This document shows, piece after piece, positions 36,115-46,533 of a stretch of 64,000 nucleotides of DNA. The stretch comes from Xestospongia muta (taxonomy: Eukaryota > Porifera > Demospongiae > Haplosclerida > Petrosiidae). A program made the translations under genes and the position numbers. The stretch covers positions 682,001-746,000 of the forward strand of contig OY848919.1 in the NCBI GenBank assembly GCA_963693285.1. Direction: 5' to 3'. Below the pieces are notes generated by a model. That model worked only from the letters and a program-made list of their open reading frames with translations. It made no database searches and was not told the DNA's origin. Each line of letters starts with the position of its first letter. Position 1 is the first letter of the stretch.

Positions 36115-36392
36115 GTAAGTAGATAGCAGTGTATTTATTGTACAAAAAACATAAAACTAGCTAAAAAAGAAAAATTCATAAAATATAATTATAGCATAAA
36201 TTTTATCAGACAATAATTCTTTAACTGGTTTAACAAGTTTGACTGGTTTATTAGATACATTCAAATCTTGATATTGCAGATATAATAAAAAATTAAGACA
36301 TTATATTAAAAATACAATGGAGTGTAGTATGGAGTGTAGTAGTTATATGGTTAACATGGTAATTATTTAAAAATTACGAGTACCTAGCTTCA

Positions 36393-36575
36393 TTGTATAA
36401 TGACCTGAGGTTCCCAGCATACTCATCAGACATTACAGGTATCCCTACAGGATACATTAGAATACAGATGGTAGTCCCCTTTAAACATGAAGAGACTTGG
36501 TGTGTTTGCATTCTTGGTTCTACTGACAATGACAAACCCTATATCTTGAATCCTAACACAGCTAGTTTGAAGTGA
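36393..36575 (+). other. Short open frame of unknown nature
   Basis: Sixty codons (MYNDLRFPAYSSDITGIPTG, then VVPFKHEETWCVCILGSTDN, ending NPNTASLK). The composition is coding-like but no family is recognised. It lies in a region with transposon-like sequences and may be part of the same remnant as the Cys/His motif 300 bp downstream. Confidence 0.25.
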
Positions 36576-36640
36576 AGGGCAACACTCCAGTCAGGATTAC
36601 CTTGCCTTTGGATGAAAGTTACCATGCCACATTATAGCAG

Positions 36641-36730
36641 TCCCAGCTAGCAATAGCAAGGAATCTTGGATACTAAGCCTCGGCTCCATGCAACTTAGTA
36701 TCAAAGATTACCTGGTATTGCTAGCTGGGA
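36641..36730. mobile_element. 90-bp near-perfect palindrome (hairpin MITE)
   Basis: The sequence from TCCCAGCTAGCAATA (36641) to TATTGCTAGCTGGGA (36730) is its own reverse complement over roughly 37 bases on each side, with only a few mismatches (GCAAGGAATCTTGG against CCAGGTAATCTTTG). The centre is CCTCGGCTCCATGCAA. It is non-coding. Confidence 0.75.
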
Positions 36731-36865
36731 ATGATTAAGATATCCAGAAATACAGCTATTGAAAGATTGAGAAAAGTAGAAATGACCAAAACAGCCACAG
36801 GATTGTGAAATTATGAAACGCTATCAATACCTTTAAATAATAAATGAAAAGTAAGATATCTAAGT

Positions 36866-37012
36866 ATGCCAGGCACATTTTATGTAATAGAAAAGTTACT
36901 GGAAAGCTGTGATTGTAAAATTATGTGTCCTGACTGTCAAGTGTGTCCACATGTACATGTTTAGATGCTACTTTACATGCTACTATATGTAAACATATAC
37001 ATCTAGTACATA
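36866..37012 (+). pseudogene. SWIM-type zinc-finger fragment, likely transposase-derived
   Basis: One frame reads FYVIEKLLESCDCKIMCPDC and CPHVHV to a stop. The next frame then continues CTCLDATLHATICKHIHLVH. Joined by one frame change, the order C-x-C ... C-x-x-C ... C-x-H ... C-x-C ... C-K-H-I-H is that of SWIM zinc fingers common in MULE-type transposases. The frameshift suggests a remnant. Confidence 0.4.
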
Positions 37013-37129
37013 TGGAAACTAGTGACAATGTTGTCTGTAAGGTAGAACATCAACAGACACTAACTATCATATATATTTTATTGATGTACTCTCTTCCAAA
37101 AGTAAAAAAAAGATTTAGAAACAGCAAAA

Positions 37130-37736
37130 GAAACACTACTACTTAAAATATACACTTTAGACATGACAATTAGAAAATGTAGCACAATACAGACGGTCAT
37201 TAAACAGGTGTAGGCAGCTGTCACAATGCTTGAAGCTCTTAGCAGACAGCAACGTCCTCCCAGTTAAAAGAAAACTAGTATGAACTTATGAACTACAATA
37301 AAATATATCATGCTAACATCACGCTACACCACTAAGTAGTAAACCAGTTCATGTATGATTATTCATCATCCACCTCATAAGAGAAAGAAAGCTAAAGAGA
37401 AAGATCAACACATCAAGGAACTCAACGAAAGATTTAGCAGTAATATAATCTCTATCAGACTATGTAGCAGACACGTCTCAACACATTAACTTATGAGTTC
37501 TTTAATCTTTATTTTCCTTAACATTAAATTATACACTCTTTTTAAACATCATTTATTTTAAACTCCTTCATCATTACTTAGATTGCTTCAGTCACATTTG
37601 GTTCAGTAGCTGTTGTCTTGTAATTTGTAAATTCGCAATGTTTGTTTAATTAGAATTACGGTATAGGCAACCGTGTTATTGTATTAAATTAGAGTAGGCG
37701 AACCCTGAGTAGGTGAAGCCAGCAAAACTCGCAGAT
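37130..37736. other. Intergenic, no feature supported
   Basis: AT-rich; no exon or RNA gene seen between the zinc-finger fragment and the next leader exon. Confidence 0.4.
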
Positions 37737-38409
37737 TTCACCACAAAACCTGTACAAGTAATCCATGTAAGTGGTTGGAATGTAATTAGCTGTATATTCA
37801 TGGGATATATTTATTGATTAACAATAATTTTAATTATATAATAATGGCGATTGTAAAAAGCACTGGTTGATTCTTTGGCTAATGGAATACATTTTGAAAA
37901 TACAAGATGTCTACATGTAGGTAGAGAAATACCATACTTTAATGCAACAAATAATACAGTTACATTCCATGGTTTACGGTCTATATATTAAATATTGATT
38001 TCACATTAAAGAAGAGCTAACTGACACAGCATTGAAAATATTAAGCCACTAATTAATTTATCAATTGTGTCATTATATAATTACATGTATAATATATACT
38101 AGCACATTTAATGTCTGTATTATACCACAGTATGTTTCATGACATTTATTGATCATGTGGTATCTGATTACATCATTAGCAACGAATCATTATTTACAAG
38201 ACCATAAAGTCTTAATACAGTCTTGGTACCAGAGATTTCCTTCCCTCCCTAGTGAAAAATCCAGTATTGAGATTAATATAGATCGTAAACTTTCCTAACT
38301 TACTAAAAATAAGATAAACACTTTCTATGAATAAGCATATTGCTATGTAAGTTGTTAAATGAAGCATTTTTTGTGTGTTTATTTTTAGCATCAAATTGTC
38401 TCAACACAA
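37737..38409 (+). promoter_or_regulatory. 5'-UTR exon, UTR intron and acceptor of the HSP70 at 38410
   Basis: The leader-exon core (CAAAACCTGTACAAG, then CAT and donor GTAAGT at 37767) is followed by about 620 bases and an acceptor TATTTTTAG at 38380-38388. The ATG is 21 bases further on. Two other copies of the leader occur in the window. The spliced leader is inferred; no heat-shock element of three clean units was found. Confidence 0.5.
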
Positions 38410-40266
38410 ATGTCTGTGGGTCTCGCTATTGGGATTGATCTGGGGACAAGTAGCTCTTGTGTGGGAATTTTCCAACATGGTAAAGTGGAGATCATTGCTA
38501 ATGATCAGGGTAACCGAACAACTCCTAGCTATGTCGCGTTCACTGACACAGAACGACTTATTGGTGATGCTGCTAAAAGCCAAGTCGCCATGAACCCACA
38601 CAATACTGTCTTTGATGCAAAGCGTTTGATAGGTCGACGATTTAATGACACGACAGTTCAAGAAGATCGCAAACACTGGCCTTTTCAGGTGGTTGAGGCT
38701 GAAGGTCAACTAAAAATCCGAGTGGAATACAAGGGAATGACAAAAACCTTCTATCCTGAAGAGATTCTGTCAATGGTGCTGACTAAAATGAAAGAAATTG
38801 CTGAAGCATACTTGGGCAAGACTATCAATGATGCTGTGATCACTGTACCTGCCTATTTCAATTACTGCCAACGTCAAGCAACCAAGGATGCTGGAACCAT
38901 TGCTGGAATTGATATTCTACGTGTCATCAGTGGACCCACAGCAGCAGCCATTGCCTATGGTTTAGACAAGAAAGTTGGAACCGAACGAAATGTACTCATT
39001 TTCGATCTCGGAGGTGGTACCTTTGATGTATCTGTCCTAACAATTGAACATGGAATGTTTGACATTAAATCTACTTCTGGTGACACCCATCTTGGTGGTG
39101 AAGACTTTGATAATCGTATGGTGAACCACTTTATCCAGGAATTCAAGCACAAGAACAAAAAGGACATTCGTGGAAATGCTAGATCTGTTCAACGACTCCG
39201 AACAGCTTGTGAACGTGCCAAGAGAACTCTATCTTCAAGTGCTCAAGCTTCAATTGAAATTGATTCTCTCTTTGAGGGAGTTGACTTCTACACTACTATC
39301 ACTAGAGCTCGTTTTGAAGAACTCTGTGCTGATCTTTTCCGAAGCACACTGGAACCAGTTGAAAAAGCTCTCAGAGACGCCAGGTTCGACAAAGGTCAAA
39401 TACATGATATTGTACTGGTAGGAGGATCGACTCGTATCCCAAAGATCCAAAAACTCTTACAAGATTTCTTTAATGGTAAAGAACTCAACAAATCCATCAA
39501 TCCAGATGAAGCTGTTGCCTATGGAGCAGCTGTCTGGGCTGCCATTTTGAGTGGTGATAAAAGTAAAGAAATCAGGGATTGCTTGCTTCTTGATGTTGCT
39601 CCATTTTCTCTTGGTATTGAGACAGCTGGTGGTGTCATGACAACCCTCATCAAGCGAAACTCCACCATTCCTGAGAAGGAAATACAAACTTTTACTATTA
39701 GTTCAAATGATCAGATCACTGACACAACATTGTCTGATAGTCAAACCTCTATGATCATCAAGATCTATGAAGGAGAAAGAGCATTGGTGAGAGATAACAA
39801 TTTATTGGGAAAATTAAAATTACCTGGTGTTCCCCCAGGAAAATCAACAATTGAAGTGACCTTTGATATTGATTGGCCTGGTGTTCTCACTGTGCGTGCT
39901 GTTGAGAAATCAAGTGGAAGAGAGAACAAAATGACCACAAATGACAATGTCAGATTTACTGCAGAGGAACTATATCAAATGATTTGTGATGCTAAGAAGT
40001 ACAAAGAAGATGATTTGAAGGAAAAAAAACGTATTATTGCTATGAATGACTTAGAGAGCTATGCTATATCTATGAAGAGTGCCATAGAAGAAGGCAAAAT
40101 AAGACACAAAAACGTAGAAGCTCGAAAGAAAGCTTTGGAAAGATGTAGTGAAATTATCGACTGGCTTAGTCGTGATGAGAACAGTGACGCTAAGATAGAA
40201 GTGTTCGAACATCGTAAGAAAGAGATAGAGAGAGTTTGTACACCACTGATCAATTATGATCAATAA
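38410..40266 (+). CDS. HSP70-family chaperone (618 aa)
   Basis: Uninterrupted frame. The nucleotide-binding domain is mostly canonical ([52 protein letters not shown] at 199-206). However the NEPTAAA motif reads SGPTAAA, so the Mg-ATP residue equivalent to Glu175 is Gly175. The linker is [12 protein letters not shown]. The beta domain has an insert ([18 protein letters not shown]), and the lid is of the divergent type shared with the 6549 and 14360 genes. The protein ends CTPLINYDQ with no EEVD. In the sister genes the frame continues E-E-P-D; here CAA-TAA replaces GAA-GAA, so the stop is slightly early. ATPase activity is doubtful (inference). Confidence 0.88.
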   Translation: MSVGLAIGIDLGTSSSCVGIFQHGKVEIIANDQGNRTTPSYVAFTDTERLIGDAAKSQVAMNPHNTVFDAKRLIGRRFNDTTVQEDRKHWPFQVVEAEGQLKIRVEYKGMTKTFYPEEILSMVLTKMKEIAEAYLGKTINDAVITVPAYFNYCQRQATKDAGTIAGIDILRVISGPTAAAIAYGLDKKVGTERNVLIFDLGGGTFDVSVLTIEHGMFDIKSTSGDTHLGGEDFDNRMVNHFIQEFKHKNKKDIRGNARSVQRLRTACERAKRTLSSSAQASIEIDSLFEGVDFYTTITRARFEELCADLFRSTLEPVEKALRDARFDKGQIHDIVLVGGSTRIPKIQKLLQDFFNGKELNKSINPDEAVAYGAAVWAAILSGDKSKEIRDCLLLDVAPFSLGIETAGGVMTTLIKRNSTIPEKEIQTFTISSNDQITDTTLSDSQTSMIIKIYEGERALVRDNNLLGKLKLPGVPPGKSTIEVTFDIDWPGVLTVRAVEKSSGRENKMTTNDNVRFTAEELYQMICDAKKYKEDDLKEKKRIIAMNDLESYAISMKSAIEEGKIRHKNVEARKKALERCSEIIDWLSRDENSDAKIEVFEHRKKEIERVCTPLINYDQ

Positions 40267-40520
40267 CCTGATGGATTAAGTACACCTCTGATCAATTATG
40301 ATCAATAACCTGATCAATTGTGATCAATAACCTGATCAATTATGATCAATAACCTGATCAATTATGATCAATAACCTGATCAATTGTGATCAATAACCTG
40401 ATCAATTATGATCAATAACCTGATCAATTATGATCAATAACCTGATCAATTATGATCAATAACCTGATGGATTAAGTACACCTCTGATCAATTGTGATCA
40501 ATAACCTGATGGATTAAGTT
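40243..40520. repeat. 22-bp tandem repeat grown from the HSP70 3' end
   Basis: About ten units of TGATCAATAACCTGATCAAT plus two bases, some extended as CTGATGGATTAAGTACACCT. The same words form the last codons and first 3'-UTR bases of the HSP70 (40243-40285), so the array seems to have been seeded by the gene end. Confidence 0.85.
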
Positions 40521-41185
40521 TGAATACTATCCTCAAAAAATATTCCTGTTACTTTCAATTATTAGAAATGAAATTAAAAACATTACACATAATAATAATA
40601 ACATATTAAAATGATAACCAGTAGTAATTAACAGTGTATGAACCAGATATTTATCTGAATAATCTATATCAAATATATGTATTGTTATAATAGTGATATT
40701 GTGATAATGTTTACAAACAAACAAACAAGAAATAATAAGTAATGATATATTTTAAACCACAAAACAAGATATAGCAGGATATCAACAGTCTGTTTGGCCT
40801 TATCACCCACACTACTCACAGTAGGTATATATCCCCACATATCATGTACATATACAATGTTGTCTTGCCAACATATGTCACAATAGGTTTACACCCCCAC
40901 ATATCATGTACATATACAATGTTGTCTTGCCAACATATGTCACAGTAGGTATATACCCCCAACATACAATGTACATACACACATTGTCTTGCCAACATAT
41001 GTCACAGATTTGGGAGTAGTGATAGTGATAGACCAAACATTAACTAATATACTGCCATTAATGTTGTGGTTATAAATTATCATTACTTTCTCTACAGCTA
41101 ACTTGTAATAGTTTGTGTGTTGGGTTATCTCTGAACCTCCACAGACTAAGTTAAAAATAAAAAATAATAATAAACCAAACACTCA
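40521..41185. repeat. Intergenic with a ~57-bp tandem repeat
   Basis: Between 40808 and 41008 a unit containing CCCCACATATCATGTACATA and TGTTGTCTTGCCAACATATG occurs about three times. The remainder is AT-rich. A minus-strand stretch after CTTAG at about 41148 could be an alternative last exon of the Gab-like gene, because its final exon contains GAG-GTGAGT. Confidence 0.5.
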
Positions 41186-44100
41186 TTATATTAACAGACT
41201 ACTCACCTCATCGCTGTTGATATCAGATTCATATTCACAATAGTTTATAGAACTCTCTTGCTCTACTGGTTCACTCAAACTAACATTCTCTGTTTCAATG
41301 CTGCTATCTTTTTCTCTATCCATACTCAATGCTGTTAGTGCAGTAATATCAACATCAATATAGTTAACATTAATATTGGCAGTGGGTGGAGATGAACTGG
41401 GTAGCTTAGTACGAGGAGTTGGAACTGGTTTGCGATGTATTTTCTCAAACTCTATTTGACAATAGTGAACAGATCGACTTGTCAGTCTTGGAATATCACG
41501 AGGAGAAAACAGCTCCTCTGTATCTTCACTAACAATACTGTCATGCTTGTTCTCTGAGTCAGGAGGTGAGCCATCAGGAGAATCAGATGGTCCCTCGCTA
41601 CTTCGACCTGGTTTTGTGGAACGGTCAATTTTTGGCGGACAAGGTTTGGTTGTACGATCTATAGGAGGAGGCATGTTCTCTACTATTCTAATATTAACGT
41701 ATTCATGGAATGGTGCATCAACAGAGTCATGTCTAGCAATGACTCCTCCCCCTCCTTGTAAGAGGACTGAGCGATGCTGGCTGGGAGGTGTGGTTGATCT
41801 TGGAGGAAGAGGAATGTCTTGATTAGGGGAAGAAGAGGAAGAACTAGTAACAGTATCAAGAGATCTGGGAGGCGTGGAGGAATCCAGTGGTCTTGGAGGT
41901 GGAGGAACATCGTATGTTTGATAAGATGTAGTACCAGATTCAACAGGTTTTGGAGGTGGAGGAACATCATAAATGTTACTAGGGGGTGTGGCCCATTCTG
42001 CTACACGAGGAGGAGGTGGATAGTCATAGTTTGGAACAGGAGCTACACTCGTCTTTGTCAATAATCTTGGGACCATGTAACCATTAGATAAGGTTTGAGC
42101 ACGATCTGAATGGAGTGCAGAAGTAGAGCTGTTGGCAACAGTTAGAGACCGAGGAATATCGTACCAGTCTGGCACCCCCGTAGGACAAGAGGCCAAAGAG
42201 ACAGCTGGAGAGTTGTTGGTAGGGACATCATACACTTGAAAACCAATACTCTCAAGATAACCAGGTCCCTCAGGAGGGCGTGGAACATAATAACCAGCAC
42301 TTATGATGTCCTTCTGGTCACCTGACAGTCTAGATGGTGTGCCAGTACTATCAGTAGATCTACGAACAGATGACATTGTCTTACTACTGCCATATCCTTT
42401 AGCAGCTAATGCTTGAGTGAATGATGTACCAGGAGGTACCTCAACCCTCGGCTTAACAGGTTGTAATATGTCACTAGTAACCTGTGATGATAAGACCTTG
42501 AGAGGGTCTTGCTTACAACTCATATCCTGTTCTTCAGACGAGGGTAATAAAGGAAGTGGAGAAGCACGGACTGACATGTGGTTAGGAAGAGTGGCTGAGT
42601 GGCGCTTACTTCCAGGAGACATGTTCTCAATTCCAGGACTTCTTTCTACGTAAATTGAATTAGAAAATGACAGTCAATTATTTGTTACTGGACTAACTTA
42701 GCAGTCTTACCTTCACTGGTAACAGCAGTGGAAGTGAATTCACAGACTTGACACAACACAGCTACCCAACTGTGCATTTCATCAGCTGAGGGTGCTACCA
42801 GATAATAAGTCCTGTCACGTGTTGTTATATCAAAAACATGTTTATGTTTTTTGTGAAATAATGCTGAGTGGACAATAACGCAGTCCTCTAAATTGATCAC
42901 ACCTTTTAAATCACCTGTTTCACTTTTATAATATTCTAATATTTTACTGGAACGTAAACAAAACCATCGTTTACGCCAACTCTGAAAGATAGAGAGAGAA
43001 AGAGCTAAATTTACACAGCTAGCATCATAAAGTATGTACCTATATCATTTATACCATCTCTTTATTACATTAGAACAACGTAAGTGACAGATATACATTA
43101 ACAAGTTGGTAATTGTGACAAGTTATTGATGAAGTCATTAGACAATGATTTGTCTTAGCTATTGATCAATACTTGTTTGTGATACAGTAAGCCAAACTAT
43201 TGAGCTTTGATGTAGTAGTGTCTACAAACTGTCAACTTGTGTCTACTTGTAATGATATAGAGATGTCTACAAGTGATAAGGGGAATTACTTCTAGTAAGC
43301 AGCCATAATTTTTATTGTTTGTTATGACTTCGCAAATACTTTATTTTCATTATAATATAACAGTCACATTCACTTTTGTTGACTTAATTTACTTAATGTC
43401 TAACACAGTTTAAAGTCATGTGATTATCACCTGATCTGTATATAATTATCACACGATTCATTTATTGTTTAACACGTTACGAACATGACACTAACATCTT
43501 CAACGGAACTGTAATGCATATAGCTACAAGTCACATGATTATCACATGCAATCTACAAAGTAGCAGAGCTTTTAGTAAAAAGTCACATGATCATAAGATG
43601 ACACTGATAAATAGTTTGTAACTACAAAAAGTGCCCAGTAGGGGACTACTGCATATTTTAACACAATGTAGGAACACAAGAGAGTTATTATAAGTTCTGT
43701 ACACTGACAATGTGTAAAATAACAAGTAAAATAGACAGGATGTTTCAATGAACACAGTCTAGACAAAAAACAATAACACTACATTGTATAATATTAGTGG
43801 TAATGTCAATAAGAAGTCAAACCATGTAACAAGGAATGTCTATTTTTTTAAATATTAACTAATAGTTCTGTTCTATCTTGTATGTAGGGTACATGTAGTT
43901 TAGTGTCTTTATCAAAACAACTCATGTACTATAAAGTAGTTTATATAAATGGACTTAAGAAAGAGGATGCCCCTATTCAATAAGAATAATTTAGAAAGAG
44001 GATGTCCCTATTCAATAAGAATAATTTAGAAAAAAAATTCATAATTAAAACAACATCATATAATCTTGCGTTAGTTTATAACAATTACTAACATTTGGAT

Positions 44101-45209
44101 GCAGCTGATATGTACATCAATACTATAGTTAACAAATACAACAAACATTTGAACTAATACTAATAGACTTTGATAATATTATCTCATCAGCTCTTAACTG
44201 TCCTTGTACTAACATAACGTAACAGTATATAACAATAATGACAGCTGTAATACTTGGAATAAACATTAACATAATAGTGACAGCTGTAATACTTGGAATA
44301 AACATTAACATAATAGTGACAGCTGTAATACTTGGAATAAACATTAACATAATAGTGACAGTTGTAATACTTGGAATAAATAATTTAATTATTTCATTTG
44401 TGCCATTGCTGTGGTTCTAGTTAGCTTGAGTTACTCATTTTTTGCAATGAATTCATTACTTGATAAAAATTAACCATTTATTATGACAGTTAATAACATC
44501 AAAGTGAAAATATGAAAATTGTATCTTCAGTGAGAATTAGAGTAGCAGCTGTTTGTTTATCTATTGAATACACATTGCAATAATACTACTGATTCCATTG
44601 AAAACAGCTATCACTATTGAAGTACTTGTCATCATTTTGATACAACAACAATCACACGGAGACAAGTAGGTCTATATCATAGAATTAAAGTGACAAGTGA
44701 TTAATACGTGTAGTTTATTTGTCAGTTTGCTAATTCTAGTTGTCATAACAACAAATAATAACATTAGTATTGTAATTATTAGAATATTCGTCCATATATG
44801 CCCTGGAGACTAACATGAGTAGCGTTATACAAACATAGAGCTAACACTTGTAATATGTTAATACACAGGATTTGGCTCATGTAGTGATAGGGTAGTTTTA
44901 GGAAGAATATGACTTCAATCTCTTTCTTTAATCTATCCAAGATAAGCAAGTTTTAGCAATTGTAGCACAATTTTTGTATACCTAGCTTCTAACTTAGTCT
45001 TTGATCATATTTACCTTCCCACTGGTCTAGATGGTTTACACACATCTTTGAATTGTTTTAATATGTCTGCTTTTTTTTCTTTCTTCAAGTTTATTACATC
45101 ACTAAACATCAAGTATACATTTTCTCTATGAAAATAACTATCATATGCTTTTGTATAGCTGTGGTTCTGAGTTCCGGTAAAGCAACTATCACATTCTTAA
45201 GCATGACTG

Positions 45210-45248
<39 letters not shown>

Positions 45249-46130
45249 ACACATATATATAAACTAAGATAAGATTTTGCTGGATATGTATATGTATGTA
45301 CTAAGGTCTAATATTAGGGTACGTATATGTACTGAGGTGTAATAATAGGGTACATACATATATTAAGGTTGGTGCATATATGTACTGAGGTGTAATAATA
45401 GGGTACATACATATATTAAGGTTGGTGCATATATGTACTGAGGTCTAATAATAGGGTACATACATATATTAGGGTTGGTGGATATATGTACTGAGGTGTA
45501 ATAATAGGGTATTATCTACAAAGTACAGGTTGTATGATAATATAAATATACCCTTTCTCTCATTTTTTTGTCTGATAACAAATTAAAGGTCACACCTATA
45601 CCAAAAATACTCAACAATGATGTAATAGGAACATACAATGATAGAGCATGCCATGTTGGTATGCTATCAAAAATGTTGAGTGATAACAGCTAAACACAAC
45701 ACATGATATTCTGTTCATGTTATTTTCCAAAGGGTTCTGTTACATAATAACTATCCGCCCCTTGTCAATATGAGCCCATTACAACATACCTACTTTATCT
45801 ATTTTATTGAACAATATGTTATATGCATCCCCAAACAGTTAAGGTTGCAGCTGGAAAAATACTAGTAGTAATTACTACATATGCTATATCTTATTACATT
45901 AATGGTGAACAATAAAAGTATTTATTTGTCATCAAGGACACCATAATAGCTTTGATCTATTGGAAGAAATCATACAAACTATAGCTAGCTTTGATGATGG
46001 TCGACTCAAAGCAAGCCTCAAACACAAAGAGGGAGGTCCTAGCTAACTAGACACTCACTTTCATGCCACTTCCCTCAAGAGGAGGACTCTTAATCAGCCA
46101 GCCTTTCTTCAATATCTCTCCACCACCCAT
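41186..46130 (-). CDS. GAB: Gab-family docking protein (PH domain, 600 aa, 3 exons)
   Basis: Exons 46130-46059, 42981-42711 and 42645-41186 give 601 codons in frame. Residues 1 to about 115 are a PH domain (ILKKGWLIKSPP, SWRKRWFCLRSSKILEYYKS, HSWVAVLCQ), which binds membrane phosphoinositides. The long Pro/Ser-rich tail has several YDVP/YDIP motifs. It also has two adjacent PxxxRxxKP sites (PPIDRTTKP, PKIDRSTKP), the known ligand of the GRB2 C-terminal SH3 domain, plus YVNI and NYIDVDI. The last resembles the SHP2-binding tyrosine site of vertebrate Gab proteins. Together these support a receptor-tyrosine-kinase docking adaptor. Intron 1 is about 3 kb and full of short tandem repeats. The 3' end could be alternatively spliced, since GTGAGT lies eight codons before the stop. 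Confidence 0.88.
43958..45515. repeat. Tandem repeats in intron 1 of the Gab-like gene
   Basis: Two copies of a roughly 36-bp unit (AGAAAGAGGATG...) lie at 43958-44032. Four copies of a 39-bp unit (GACAGCTGTAATACTTGGAA...) lie at 44236-44378. A (CA)n tract lies at about 45211-45246, and about four copies of a 53-bp unit (TGTACTGAGGTGTAATAATA...) at about 45290-45515. The 39-bp unit is a multiple of three, which creates spurious open frames on both strands. Confidence 0.8.
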
Positions 46131-46533
46131 AACTTTGCTGTGAAGATATATATAATTATCTCCTCTAATTCTTTCTTATATTCTCTCTCTCTTTCCCTGT
46201 ATGCACTGGTAGACTCTTAAACGCGTAGGCACAGCAGAAATAAACTACTGGTAGTAGCAAAATACAGAACGAAACAGCACTACTGACGTTAAAACGATAT
46301 GAATTAGTACACTGCTCACTGCATCACTAGCTGCTAGTTGCCTCAGTTATTACAAGTAAACCGCTACATGAAATACGTAAATTATTAGTATACTCTAGTA
46401 TATCTCCTCGTTACAATATACAAGAATATCCTGTTTTAGCCACACCTTCACAATCTCTGTGACTCTCACCTTTGGAATGCGAACGAAACTTAAACAATAT
46501 TAGATAATCTACATACCGTGAGATATCTGAGCT
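46131..46533. promoter_or_regulatory. Shared spacer of two head-to-head PH-adaptor genes
   Basis: Only about 400 bases separate the start codons of the two divergent adaptor genes, so promoters must overlap or lie within 5' UTRs. No TATA box is obvious on either side. Confidence 0.45.

Larger units (their letters stand above)
30547..36120. repeat. Segmental duplication of 1-5572
   Basis: The entire stretch parallels 1-5572 in order and orientation, with scattered substitutions and small indels in introns, exons and flanks alike. It includes the Death-domain gene, the dead HSP70 fragment and the HSP70 leader exon. Similarity stops just after the leader-exon donor (about 36132, where TTGTAG.../TTGTACAAAAAAC diverge). 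Confidence 0.95.

Noticed and set aside
40267..40520. CRISPR-like array
   Set aside because: Units are contiguous with no unique spacers, in an animal-type genome; it is a tandem satellite. The same holds for the arrays at 57841 and 63250.
44129..44420. Repetitive frames on both strands, membrane-like
   Set aside because: The 39-bp intronic repeat is a multiple of three and happens to lack stops; no other coding evidence.
46131..46533. tRNA or snRNA gene in the adaptor spacer
   Set aside because: No A/B box pair or cloverleaf-like arrangement could be recognised; no tRNA was found anywhere in the window by eye.
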